64,000 nt of DNA from CAMAVH01 sp964628235 (lineage in GTDB: Bacteria; Pseudomonadota; Alphaproteobacteria; SMXQ01), in the NCBI GenBank assembly GCA_964628235.1, contig CAZVLU010000001.1, positions 62,001 to 126,000 on the forward strand. Direction: 5' to 3'. The translations under genes were made by a program, and so were the position numbers. Positions 43,774 through 52,494 of the stretch are shown piece by piece. The notes beneath the pieces were generated by a model, which worked only from the letters and a program-made list of their open reading frames with translations, ran no database searches and was not told where the DNA came from. Numbering within the stretch: the stretch's first letter is position 1; every line of letters starts with the position of its first letter.

Positions 43774-45467
43774 GCACAGTCAAGACCATCCGCTGCGCCA
43801 TCTATACTCGCAAGTCCAGCGACGAAGGGCTCGACCAGGAATTCAACACGCTCGAAGCCCAGCGCGAAGCGTGTGAGGCATACATCAAAAGCCAAGCGCA
43901 TGAAGGCTGGCGAGCCCTGCCCGAGCGCTTCGATGATGGTGGGCATTCCGGTGGCACGCTTGAGCGGCCCGCCATGAAACGACTGCTCGATCGCGTCCGC
44001 GAGCGGCGGATCGATATCATTTTGATCTATAAAATCGACCGCCTTACACGCTCACTGACAGACTTTGCCAAGCTCGCCGAGCAGTTCGACCAATACGGTG
44101 TGTCCTTCGTATCGGTCACCCAACAGTTCAACACCACGACCTCCATGGGACGGCTGATGTTGAATGTGCTGCTCTCCTTCGCGCAGTTCGAGCGCGAGAT
44201 CGCCGGCGAACGCATCCGCGATAAAATCGCCGCTTCCAAGAAGAAGGGCATGTGGATGGGCGGCTCTGTGCCGCTCGGCTACGACTGGAAAGATAAGAAG
44301 CTTGTGATCAACGAGGCCGAAGCGAAGACCGTGCATATGCTCTTCGAGCTTTACCTCAAATTCGGCAACGTTCGTCTGGTGGTCACAGAAGCTGCGCGGA
44401 GAGGGCTACGGACGAAGATGCGCCCCACGGCCAAAGGACAGCGAGTTGGCGGACATGAATTTCGCAGAGGGCATATCTACGCAATTCTTCGCAATCCACT
44501 CTACGTTGGTCGGGTGCCGCATAAGGATAAAAGTTATGCAGCCGACCACAAGCCGATTGTGAACGAGAAAATCTGGCAGGCGACCCAGAGCCGGCTTGAT
44601 CAAAATCTTCAAGGGGCCGCACGAGCGTTCAAGAGAATCAAAGACGAAGCAAGCCTTCTCGTGGGTCTTCTTTACGACGAACAAGGCAATCGCTTCACGC
44701 CTTCTCACACCATGAAGGGAAACCGGCGATATAGGTACTATGTCGAGAACGCTCTGGTGACGGGAGAGACTGAAGGCAAAGGGCGCCTACGCCGGATCCC
44801 CGCCAGCGAGATTGAAAGGGCCGTGAAGCAGGCCTTGGCCGATTTTCTTAAGTCGCCACCAGAATTGCTAAAAGCGCTCGGCGCCCAATCCAAGATTGAT
44901 GATTTATCCGAAGCACACCGCAAAGCAGTTATCACCGGCGAACAACTCCTCGGCACAATGACGGAGGCATCACTTGCAATATGCACTCGATTGCTGACGC
45001 GGGTAACGGTCGGCACCAGAAATCTCAAGATCCAACTTGCCAAGGATGAACTTCACAAGCTTTGCGGTCTCAGCAACCGCACATCGAAGAACAAAGGGTT
45101 GCATCAGATCCAAGTGCCAACGCGGTTTGGCAACCGCGGCGGGCAACGTAAACTAATAATGATACAGAAGGGTCTAGAGGGCCGTGCCGACCCAGCTCTA
45201 ATAAAGGCGCTCGCGCAAGCTCACCACTGGTGGGAATTGTTAACGAGCGGTTCAATCACGTCGCTGAACCAAATCGCGCGTCGCGAAAATAAGGCCGGCT
45301 CGTATATCGGCCGCGTAATCCGATTGGCCTTCATGGCCCCAGATCTTCAGCAAGCCATTTTGAATGGCCAACACCCGCCCGAACTCACAGCAAAGCGAGT
45401 CATCCTGCGAGAGAACCTAGATCTCCGGTGGTCGGCGCAAGCCCTGCGTTTCATGCCGCATTGCTGA
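43770..45467 (+). CDS. Large serine recombinase
   Basis: 565 residues. The N-terminal resolvase domain has the nucleophile S16 in IYTRKSSDEG, then IYKIDRLTRSLTDFAKL and SFAQFEREIAGERIRDK. A recombinase domain (about 165-300: GGSVPLGYDWKDKKL, ILRNPLYVGRVPHK) follows. The usual zinc-ribbon and coiled-coil are replaced by a C-terminal part with LNQIARRENKAGSYIGRVIRLAFMAPDLQQAIL split over 500-540, a helix-turn-helix region common in the rhizobial group. It can integrate or excise DNA. No gene follows on this strand before 48.8 kb. Confidence 0.9.
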   Translation: MSTVKTIRCAIYTRKSSDEGLDQEFNTLEAQREACEAYIKSQAHEGWRALPERFDDGGHSGGTLERPAMKRLLDRVRERRIDIILIYKIDRLTRSLTDFAKLAEQFDQYGVSFVSVTQQFNTTTSMGRLMLNVLLSFAQFEREIAGERIRDKIAASKKKGMWMGGSVPLGYDWKDKKLVINEAEAKTVHMLFELYLKFGNVRLVVTEAARRGLRTKMRPTAKGQRVGGHEFRRGHIYAILRNPLYVGRVPHKDKSYAADHKPIVNEKIWQATQSRLDQNLQGAARAFKRIKDEASLLVGLLYDEQGNRFTPSHTMKGNRRYRYYVENALVTGETEGKGRLRRIPASEIERAVKQALADFLKSPPELLKALGAQSKIDDLSEAHRKAVITGEQLLGTMTEASLAICTRLLTRVTVGTRNLKIQLAKDELHKLCGLSNRTSKNKGLHQIQVPTRFGNRGGQRKLIMIQKGLEGRADPALIKALAQAHHWWELLTSGSITSLNQIARRENKAGSYIGRVIRLAFMAPDLQQAILNGQHPPELTAKRVILRENLDLRWSAQALRFMPHC

Positions 45468-45570
45468 CCGCAGCGTTATTGCGGCCGTCCTCCTACCGTC
45501 CGACGAAACTCAGGGTGCATCTAGATGACCCACCGGCGAGCAAGATTTATTGATCTGCACACTTCCTTCT

Positions 45571-46110
45571 CTAACTAAGCAGTTCGCGCAGGCGATCAAT
45601 TTCTCCATTTGCAATATAGACGAATGGGCATTCGATTTCTTGAGCGATGCGGCGCGCCACTGCCTTCGCCACCCTTTGGTGATCTCGCAAAGTCGCAACA
45701 TCGCGATACGGACGTTCACGCGTCGTATCCGCCCGTCGCCTCTCCGCGATCACATCAGGTTTCTCCGCCAGAAAGCAGATAACATCGAGTGCAAGAGCGC
45801 CGAAGACTAAAGATGGAATCTCGATGAGGCCGTCACGTCCATCAATGACGCTATGCCCATCTAATATGATCGGTAAATTTGTTGTCGCCACTGCTCGCCT
45901 GAAAGCTGCGATCATAAGAGCCTGATTATCAACTACGGCTCCTTTGCGTAATTCTTCCGAACTTTCCGAATTCTGCATCCTATATGCTTGCTCGGCCTTA
46001 ATTAGACTACTGGCCTGAAGGTGCAGCAACGGCAGGGACTGATGCACTTTGCCAATGAGCGTTGATTTACCCACGCCAGAAAGACCAAGGACGGCTATTC
46101 GTCTGCTCAT
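45571..46110 (-). CDS. P-loop nucleoside kinase-like ATPase
   Basis: 179 residues. Walker A is GLSGVGKST at residues 9-17. A later ILDGHSVIDGRDGLIEIP and LEKPDVIAERRRADTTRERPYR-like lid segment recall adenylate-kinase or AAA-type small kinases that phosphorylate nucleotides or nucleic acid ends. No transmembrane helices. Its start overlaps the PIN-GNAT gene's stop (ATGA, 46107-46110), making it the third gene of a coupled operon with an Xre-ASCH regulator. The context suggests a nucleotide-directed effector or immunity partner. Confidence 0.7.
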   Translation of the reverse strand: MSRRIAVLGLSGVGKSTLIGKVHQSLPLLHLQASSLIKAEQAYRMQNSESSEELRKGAVVDNQALMIAAFRRAVATTNLPIILDGHSVIDGRDGLIEIPSLVFGALALDVICFLAEKPDVIAERRRADTTRERPYRDVATLRDHQRVAKAVARRIAQEIECPFVYIANGEIDRLRELLS

Positions 46111-47633
46111 ACTGCGAATCCAAAAGCACCTTGTCTCAAGACCGACATTTGCTGAGATGGCAGAAGGCTCTTGATAGACTGGGGCGGGCGAGCCGCAAAG
46201 ACTTGGCTGGTTACGAGCGCTGCAAGGGGCATTGGAGGCTCTACATGTGCAGCGAGAAGGAAGTTTATCACTTTAACCGGGTTGTCCGGGCTCGCGGCCA
46301 AGTGTCTGAGCTGAAGTTCACTGTAGACAGATCGGCCGCCCGCAAGCTGGAGCAGTTCTTCAGCAGAATGTGCAAGCTTCATCTCCTCGAACACGCCTAC
46401 CGTAGTAATCGCCTGCGATGGCTGTGCCTCGGACTTCCCTTTGTAGAAAAAAAGGAGTGCGCCGGGCTGAGAGATGTTCGCTGGCGCGCGGCAAAGATAG
46501 ACCTTGCGAATCGTATTGCCCGGCCTAAGAAGCCCAGTTTCTCCAAACAGGCTAAATTGTTTGCGGTTCACCAATTCCGGGAAAAGGACTTCATGAAACT
46601 CTTCTTGAATAGGGATTGCATAAGCGGCGACGCCATCACCAGTCGCAAATCGCGGGTAATTTTTACGCGCAAGGTCAAACAGTGAAGTGTCCGGAAGAGG
46701 TAATAGTCGCTCTCGACTGATGGGCTTTTCGTAGACTCGCTCACCGTTTGTTTTATCGTATGTGTGGCGGAAGCCATAATATTCGAGGAGCGCAATCAGC
46801 GTCTGCTGCTCCAAGAACGTCGTCAGGTATACGACGTCGTAGTTGTTGGACTGAGCGTACCATAGAGCCTGCTTGAGGAGGAGCTCGCCAAGCTTCACGC
46901 CTCGACTCTCGGCGCGAACCTTGAAAGTACAAATTTTCAGAATTTTCTGGCCTGTGAGCGTGGCGTCAGTGTCGCCATGCTTTTCATCCTTGCGTACAAT
47001 GAGGCCAGCGACCAGATCTTCGTCCAGTACGACCCAGCATTTTCGCATGGGCTTAATGCAACTCTCACGCCACCAGTTGTCAAAGTTCGGGTAGCCGTTC
47101 CTCAGACTCACAAAGATGGGATCATCTTGAGAGATGGTATTGGCTTCCAACTCCACCACAGCTGGGAAGACAACGGCGACTGCTTCGTAAGTGGTCCGAA
47201 GAAAGGAGACAGCATCCGCAACATAGAGGACGCGATCACCCAAAGTGGCCGATGTGCGTTCCGCACGCTCATGAAGACCTTGATCCTCGGTTACGAGAAA
47301 ATCGGCAACGCCGATTTCAAGGGCATGAAGCAGCGTAGCGTCTACTAGATCGTTAGGTCTACGAATACGCCCATACTTAGCTTCAAGCGCGGCCTGATCT
47401 ATCCCCGCCATTTTCTTCACGACGGGGAATTTATTAATCTTGCTCAGCGAGATACGGCGGCGCGCCTCATTCTTATCCCGCTTAATGTCGTCGATCGCCG
47501 CTTCATGCGCGAAGATTTCAACACCGTGTCTCCCAGCAAGTTGCTGCAGAGACGCGAAGTGCGGCGCCACCTCGGCATCATCTTCCAGTCCGATGAATAC
47601 ATTAGTATCAATCAGTAGTCTTGGCGCGCTCAT
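46107..47633 (-). CDS. PIN-GNAT-PUA-like fusion protein
   Basis: 508 residues with three parts. 1-150: a PIN nuclease domain, LLIDTNVFIGLE with the first aspartate D9, later DLVDATLLHALE and DFLVTEDQGL with further acidic residues. 190-300: a GNAT acetyltransferase (VAGLIVRKDEKHGDTD; ILKICTFKVRAESRGVKLGELLL, the acetyl-CoA-binding stretch; LEYYGFRHTY). 340-470: a beta-rich part (IRKVYLCRAPANISQPGALLFFYKG; AITTVGVFEE) that looks like an ASCH/EVE (PUA-like) fold. RNA-targeting nuclease, acetylation and modified-base binding in one chain is unusual. It overlaps both neighbours and is the likely effector of the operon. Confidence 0.75.
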   Translation of the reverse strand: MSAPRLLIDTNVFIGLEDDAEVAPHFASLQQLAGRHGVEIFAHEAAIDDIKRDKNEARRRISLSKINKFPVVKKMAGIDQAALEAKYGRIRRPNDLVDATLLHALEIGVADFLVTEDQGLHERAERTSATLGDRVLYVADAVSFLRTTYEAVAVVFPAVVELEANTISQDDPIFVSLRNGYPNFDNWWRESCIKPMRKCWVVLDEDLVAGLIVRKDEKHGDTDATLTGQKILKICTFKVRAESRGVKLGELLLKQALWYAQSNNYDVVYLTTFLEQQTLIALLEYYGFRHTYDKTNGERVYEKPISRERLLPLPDTSLFDLARKNYPRFATGDGVAAYAIPIQEEFHEVLFPELVNRKQFSLFGETGLLRPGNTIRKVYLCRAPANISQPGALLFFYKGKSEAQPSQAITTVGVFEEMKLAHSAEELLQLAGGRSVYSELQLRHLAASPDNPVKVINFLLAAHVEPPMPLAALVTSQVFAARPPQSIKSLLPSQQMSVLRQGAFGFAV

Positions 47634-48399
47634 ACTGAAGGGCTTCTCGCATCTTAGGCGTCGCGTAGAGGTAAGACTGAGGTGGTTCGAAATTAAATCG
47701 ATCCCTGAGTTCGTTCAGACTTAAGGGACGACTTAGCGAACGGCCGTGCTTCAACTCAATAGCAAAAGCCCGGTCGGCACCGTCAAAATAGGCGTCGAAA
47801 TCCTTCCGAGAAATGCACGCACGATTGCCGAAGGCCTTCCATATCTCCCGCGGTCTCCGCTGATGAACTTCGCCAATCTCGGCAATGCCTGAAAGCGCTC
47901 GCGTTGGGCTAGTCTCATAAATCAGGGCAATCGTGCCGGTAGGCACCGACAAAGGAAAGCGGCGACGCAATTCGACAGTCTTCTCTCCGCTCACGATTTT
48001 CCGGCAATACTCTGGTTTGATACTGAAGACGACATCCCGAAGCGGTGGAAGTAGATCGTCGCCAATGATCGGCAGCAGAAGCTGGTTCTCATCCACCTGA
48101 TCAAATTGATAATCCGCCTCTCGAAGATTACTGATCAGCGTGGCCGCATTATCGAATTGAGCCTGAATACGTAAAGTCGCGCCCATTGCTCCCAAGTAGT
48201 CACGCAGCGTCGACACATGAATATCCTTCCGGCTCTCAAGCCGGGTCACCGCTGATTGGACGATCTGAAGGCGCTCAGCGACTTGGGCTTGTGTAAGCCC
48301 TGCAAGTTTTCGGATTTCACGAAGGCGATGACCGATGTGGCCACCCGCGACATCGGCGTCACACGGAAGTGGTTCGAATACCTTGCCAATGACCTTCAT
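47608..48399 (-). CDS. Xre regulator with ASCH domain
   Basis: 263 residues. 20-75 is an Xre helix-turn-helix (IRKLAGLTQAQVAERLQIVQSAVTRLESR). 120-215 is an ASCH (PUA-like) domain with the signature SGEKTVELRRRFP and LSGIAEIGEVHQ, which in this superfamily binds or cleaves RNA or modified nucleotides. It is the first gene of the operon and overlaps the PIN-GNAT gene by 26 bp. It could both sense a nucleotide or RNA signal through ASCH and repress its own promoter. Confidence 0.8.
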   Translation of the reverse strand: MKVIGKVFEPLPCDADVAGGHIGHRLREIRKLAGLTQAQVAERLQIVQSAVTRLESRKDIHVSTLRDYLGAMGATLRIQAQFDNAATLISNLREADYQFDQVDENQLLLPIIGDDLLPPLRDVVFSIKPEYCRKIVSGEKTVELRRRFPLSVPTGTIALIYETSPTRALSGIAEIGEVHQRRPREIWKAFGNRACISRKDFDAYFDGADRAFAIELKHGRSLSRPLSLNELRDRFNFEPPQSYLYATPKMREALQYERAKTTD

Positions 48400-48559
48400 T
48401 ATTTCCTCGCACGCGTATTGGACTCTTGAATCATAATATTACATCAAAGGCATATTTCTCAAGATTTTGTCGACGAAGTCTCGCTCCCTAATTAGCAAAC
48501 GAATTAGCACAGCTTCACAGGCGACATATTTTGAGTCTGTCACAGCATATTAAAAGTTC

Positions 48560-48832
48560 GAGGCACCACTCCCTAAAAGGCGAACGGAGACGCTCGGGCA
48601 AAATTCACCTTTCATCGCCAGCAGAGACAGTCTCAGGGTCAAAGGTCATATGAAAAAAGCCCGCCAATGGCGGGCTTTCTCACAGTTTTACTGCGAAATC
48701 TCAGAGAGACGCGCAAACTGAGGACTGGTTGGCTGAGCAGACAGGATTCGAACTCGAGAATGTTCCTGATGCACTGCCCCACATGCCTTTGTATTCTCGT
48801 ACTCTTTTTTGCGAGGCGCCACCCCGGAGACG
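48560..48832 (+). repeat. Repeat copy B (~272-bp family)
   Basis: Left end GAGGCACCACTCCC (diverged), AACGGAGACGCTCGGGC, GTCTCAGGGT, hairpin AAAAAAGCCCGCC/GGCGGGC (48653-48680), GACTGGTTGGCTG with CAGGATTCGAAC (about 48726-48787), and right end GAGGCGCCACCCCGGAGACG. The right end abuts the stop codon of the gene at 48833. It holds no real gene; frames in it are tRNA-antisense-type artefacts. Confidence 0.85.
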
Positions 48833-49666
48833 TTATCGCGCCGCCGGCGTGAATTGCCCACGCGCAATCTTAAGCGTTTTGACGGTCTCCTTCACGACGC
48901 CGCATAGCGGGATGCTAAGGCGCACTTGGTCGGCGGCGGCCAATACGATCGACATATCCTTTTCAGCCCAGGGCATCGGGATATCGTTAAGCCAGGTCTC
49001 TAACGCCCAATTGCGCGCGCTAGACTGCAGTAAGGCTTGCCGCAAAGGCTCCTGCTCAATGCCCAGCGCTTCGGCGAGCAACAGACCTTCATGATTGGCC
49101 GACATACTTGCCCACATGATGAGGTTATTGACCATCTTGCCGACCTGCCCCGCGCCGAGACCGCCGAGATAATGAATGGCCGTGCAGAAGCTGGAGAATA
49201 CAGCGCGGCCACGCTCGAAGACCTCTGTGTCGCCACCACCCATTAGCAGCAACTCCCCGGCTTCCGCCGCCGGTTCGCCACGGCAAAGCGGAATATCGAG
49301 AAACGTAATATCCCGATCAGCGACGCGCTCCGCCAAGCCCTTCATATATCCTGGCGCCACTGTGGAGCCGATGGCGATAGTCGTGCCCGGCCGCGCACCC
49401 TCAAGGATGCCAGCCGGGCCGAAGATCGCATGATCGACCTCACTTTCAAACCCGACGAGGATGATGACGAGTTCACTGACTGCAGCGAGAGCTTTCGGAG
49501 AATTGGTGCAATGCCCGCCGAAAGCCGTCACACATCCGCAGATGTCGGTGTTGACGTCATAGCCGGAAACCTCGTATCCCCGCGCCGCCAAATGCCGAGC
49601 GATCGGCAAGCCCATCTTGCCTAAACCAATCACGCCGACTGACCGGATGTCGCCAGAAGAAGTCAA
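48833..49666 (-). CDS. 3-hydroxyisobutyrate dehydrogenase-family oxidoreductase
   Basis: 277 residues. VGVIGLGKMGLPIARHLA is the NAD(P)-binding Rossmann motif and K177 in GAGQVGKMVNN the catalytic lysine; WAEKDMSIVLAAA is the usual C-terminal contact. The substrate-loop DIPLCRGEPAAEAGELLLMGGG replaces the common DAPVSGG, so the 3-hydroxy acid substrate may differ from 3-hydroxyisobutyrate. It is the last gene of the DapA-like operon and overlaps the Bug receptor (ATGA, 49663-49666). Its stop abuts repeat copy B, so the extreme C-terminus might have been changed by the insertion. Confidence 0.84.
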   Translation of the reverse strand: MTSSGDIRSVGVIGLGKMGLPIARHLAARGYEVSGYDVNTDICGCVTAFGGHCTNSPKALAAVSELVIILVGFESEVDHAIFGPAGILEGARPGTTIAIGSTVAPGYMKGLAERVADRDITFLDIPLCRGEPAAEAGELLLMGGGDTEVFERGRAVFSSFCTAIHYLGGLGAGQVGKMVNNLIMWASMSANHEGLLLAEALGIEQEPLRQALLQSSARNWALETWLNDIPMPWAEKDMSIVLAAADQVRLSIPLCGVVKETVKTLKIARGQFTPAAR

Positions 49667-50685
49667 TTCGCCTTAACCCGCGTCAGTGTTTTGGCTTCTT
49701 CGCGCAGTTGCTCGCTGAGGCCAGTCGCTTCGTTGACCAAGGCCGCGATTTCCTCGCCGCTAGCTACATTAATCTCCAACTTTGCCTTCTCGGCATCCGC
49801 CAGAAACGCTGCATCTTTCATGGTGGCATTGAAAGCTGTGCGCAGCGCTTGTACTCGATCCTGCGGGACATCAGGCGGTGCCAAGATCGCGCGGCCGAGG
49901 ATCGTATAAGAAGAAAAGAAACGCAGCAGTTGGCGCTCCTCATCGTCGCGGGCGAGATCGATTAGACGCGGGACACCTGGAAGATCGGGTGCCGCATCCA
50001 ATGAAGCTTGATAAACAACGTTCAGTTTGCGCTCGCGTATCCAATCGCGGTCAATGCGCCACAGCATGCTGGCCGAACCTTCGACTTCTCCGCGTTCAAG
50101 AGCCAAGCGCACTTGCGAGCTGCCTTCGTAGCCCGACACAAGCTTGAACTTGGTACCATAAAGGCCGTTGAGCACCGTCAAATTGAGCGTGGTCGCCGAC
50201 CCTGCTCCAGGAACCCCAACAAGAATTTCTTTACTAAGGGCTTCCTTCACAGTTGCGCTCGAGCCGTCCCGGCTGACAAGTACCGGATCCGAATCAGCTA
50301 GGCGGCCTATCCAGTTGAACTTTTGCGCGCTGAACCTTACCGCGGGATCGTCAAGCACCTGACTGATGACGGCCGATTCCCCGATCATACCGACAACACT
50401 GCCGTCCTTTGGCAATGAGTTGAAAAGCTCATTGGCCAACTTGAAGCTACCGGCACCAGGCGCGTTTCTAGGAATCACATTGGGCTGTCCCGGAAGGTAT
50501 TTCCCGATGTAACGCGCCAGCAATCGCGAATAGAGGTCATAGCCGCCACCGGGGCCGTAGCCGATATAGATCGATAATCCTCGTGCGTTATAGAAATCGG
50601 CGATGGACTGCGCGGAAGCAGCCGAAGCTGTTACGCAGAGCGCAGCCATCACCAATAGGCGAGCAAAGACAGTTTTTCCTGTCAT
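49663..50685 (-). CDS. Bug/TctC-type periplasmic substrate-binding protein
   Basis: A 340-residue receptor: signal peptide ending SAASAQS, then LSIYIGYGPGGGYDLYSRLL, APGAGSFKLANELFN, KFNWIGRLADSD and ALERGEVEGSASMLW. AGGGAGAGA precedes ATG 50685. It is the fourth of five genes in a catabolic operon (DapA-like, cupin, haem-oxygenase-like, receptor, dehydrogenase), so it probably binds the pathway's starting acid. No TctAB genes are in this operon; the only set lies at 57419-59369. Confidence 0.86.
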   Translation of the reverse strand: MTGKTVFARLLVMAALCVTASAASAQSIADFYNARGLSIYIGYGPGGGYDLYSRLLARYIGKYLPGQPNVIPRNAPGAGSFKLANELFNSLPKDGSVVGMIGESAVISQVLDDPAVRFSAQKFNWIGRLADSDPVLVSRDGSSATVKEALSKEILVGVPGAGSATTLNLTVLNGLYGTKFKLVSGYEGSSQVRLALERGEVEGSASMLWRIDRDWIRERKLNVVYQASLDAAPDLPGVPRLIDLARDDEERQLLRFFSSYTILGRAILAPPDVPQDRVQALRTAFNATMKDAAFLADAEKAKLEINVASGEEIAALVNEATGLSEQLREEAKTLTRVKAN

Positions 50686-50737
50686 GGTCTCTCTCCCTGT
50701 TATGTCGTCATTTTATTTAGTTTTTTAGGCATGCGAG

Positions 50738-51469
50738 TTAGATCAAGCGCATCTCGTGCGCCAAGGCCGCACGGAACGCACGGTCAAGCACGGCGCAAAC
50801 CTGCGCGCCTTCCAAGGCGATTTGGTAGGTATAATCGTCTGTGACGCTGTCAGCGATTGCGTCCCAGATCGAATCGGAGTGGTCCATGTCCGCCTCTACA
50901 TGGACGTTCGACGAGATCAACAAGCTGGAGTCTATCTTCAGCTCTTTGACCATCTTGTCCCGAAAGCGGGCCGAAAATCCGCCACCTTTCATCAAACGGC
51001 CGTTATTACGGCGCTCAAGGAAATGCGCAAATGTCATGGCGCCGAGCCACGGCAAGGAAGATGACGCCTGATTGAAAGCCATGAGCGTGGCGGTGATCAA
51101 TGGGGACGGCTCGGCAATCGCCAAAGCTTCCGCGCTGACGCCAAGCGCCATGGCTTCCTTCGACATCAGCGCCCTATGATCAGTGCCCCCGCGCGGATCA
51201 TGAAACAGTTCGTCTTGCTCATGCTGCCAAATGAGCCGCTTGATGTCCCACGGCGCCTTAGCTTGAACAAAGGCCCAGCCTTCACGGCGGTTCACGTTAT
51301 AGAAGACCATTTGCGTCGTCGCATATCGAGCGCGCTCGACCGTCAGGGGAGTCGAAAAGAACAATTCGAATTCCCGAGTAGAGAATTGGCTGTTAGCGAG
51401 AACGTTTAACTCCGCATCGAGCTTCTCGACTAAGCTGCTTTGCGTAACTTTCGATGGCAAGGCATTCAT
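50738..51469 (-). CDS. Haem-oxygenase-fold iron enzyme (HDO/TenA-PqqC-like)
   Basis: 243 residues, mostly helical. Acidic and histidine ligands appear in the expected order for diiron oxidases of this fold: WQHEQDELFHDP, then FLERR and NVHVEADMDHSD. Such 'iron-containing redox enzymes' carry out unusual oxidations with O2, sometimes C-C cleavage or desaturation. AGGAGATACAAG precedes ATG 51469. It lies 14 bp after the gentisate-dioxygenase-like gene, so it may oxidise an intermediate made there. The family call is good; the reaction is unknown. Confidence 0.75.
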   Translation of the reverse strand: MNALPSKVTQSSLVEKLDAELNVLANSQFSTREFELFFSTPLTVERARYATTQMVFYNVNRREGWAFVQAKAPWDIKRLIWQHEQDELFHDPRGGTDHRALMSKEAMALGVSAEALAIAEPSPLITATLMAFNQASSSLPWLGAMTFAHFLERRNNGRLMKGGGFSARFRDKMVKELKIDSSLLISSNVHVEADMDHSDSIWDAIADSVTDDYTYQIALEGAQVCAVLDRAFRAALAHEMRLI

Positions 51470-51483
51470 CTTGTATCTCCTGT

Positions 51484-52494
51484 TTAATGATTCAATTTTT
51501 TTAGCGCGTATTCACGGCGCATGAGTCCGAAGGCGTTTAGTATTGGCTCGTCACTGGCGCTGAACAGCACCGCATCGTCCGATACTTCTGCATGTCGATG
51601 CCACGTCCAGCTCGGCATTACGAGAATGTCGCCGGCTTCCCAACGAAAAGTCCGATCGCCGACCTGCGTCACGCCACGGCCGGCGACAGCGTGATAAATG
51701 ACATTCGACGTTTGCCGCACGGCGGCCAGCGAATTGTTGCCGCCAAGCTTGTGCAGTCGACAACCCATAGTGGGCAATGTGTCGGGATGGCCAACACGCG
51801 ATTCGTATTTGATCGTGACGCCTAAGGCGGAATCTGCCTTATCAAGACCGGCAGCGGCCAGGGTCGTCTGCATATCGGCGGCACGATAGATACACGGCGA
51901 TGACACGCTTTGCGTGTTCACCGCTTGCACCCGGTTGGCGAAGCCCTCGAAAAAAAGACCGCCAAGATAATTGACGAACGGGAAATCGTGCACGTCGATC
52001 CAAATCGTCGGCTCGCCATCGTCATGGCCATGGTCGTGCCACGACAAGGACGGGGTGAGGACAAGATCACCCGGCGCCATGTCGATTTTTGCGCCCTCAA
52101 CGGTCGTATAACCGCCTTTGCCTTCGAGAACGAAGCGGAATGCTCCCATTGAATGACGATGAGCGTCGGCGATCTCCCCCGGCTTAACGAGCTGCACGGA
52201 AGCATGAATTGTCGGCGTCGCCCATTTAGCGCCCAATCCAGGTGTGCACAGACGCACCGTGCGGCGTGTCGCCCCACCTTCGATGCCCCGCATCTCGCCG
52301 GCGCGCCACAACAACCGCCGAATATCCGACCAGCGCCAGAGATAAGGCTCACCCCAAGCCGTCGGTTCTGGTTTGATCACATTTGCGAGCTTCCAATGGC
52401 CTTCGAGATTATAGCCAAGAAGCTCATCGTCGAGACGAGCCAGCGCCTCGGCCTCCGGAGAGACGGTGACGTCGTGCTTTGTCTGAATGGGCAC
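51484..52494 (-). CDS. Double-cupin dioxygenase, gentisate 1,2-dioxygenase-like
   Basis: About 336 residues with two cupin domains. The first has DAHRHSMGAFRFVLEGKGGYTT and PSLSWHDHGHDD with the iron-binding histidines; the second (VIYHAVAGRGVTQVGDRTFRWEAGDILVMP, split) has WTWHRHAE. This is the form of gentisate/salicylate 1,2-dioxygenases, which open hydroxylated aromatic acids to pyruvate-bearing products. Start GTG 52494 shares a base with the upstream stop (TAGTG), where the family alignment begins; the frame open to 52653 is artefactual. It follows the DapA-like lyase. Confidence 0.84.
   Translation of the reverse strand: MPIQTKHDVTVSPEAEALARLDDELLGYNLEGHWKLANVIKPEPTAWGEPYLWRWSDIRRLLWRAGEMRGIEGGATRRTVRLCTPGLGAKWATPTIHASVQLVKPGEIADAHRHSMGAFRFVLEGKGGYTTVEGAKIDMAPGDLVLTPSLSWHDHGHDDGEPTIWIDVHDFPFVNYLGGLFFEGFANRVQAVNTQSVSSPCIYRAADMQTTLAAAGLDKADSALGVTIKYESRVGHPDTLPTMGCRLHKLGGNNSLAAVRQTSNVIYHAVAGRGVTQVGDRTFRWEAGDILVMPSWTWHRHAEVSDDAVLFSASDEPILNAFGLMRREYALKKLNH

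Noticed and set aside
48726..48787. Possible tRNA gene in the repeats
   Set aside because: Only the T-loop and acceptor end match; T-stem mispairs and D-arm and anticodon arm are lacking.
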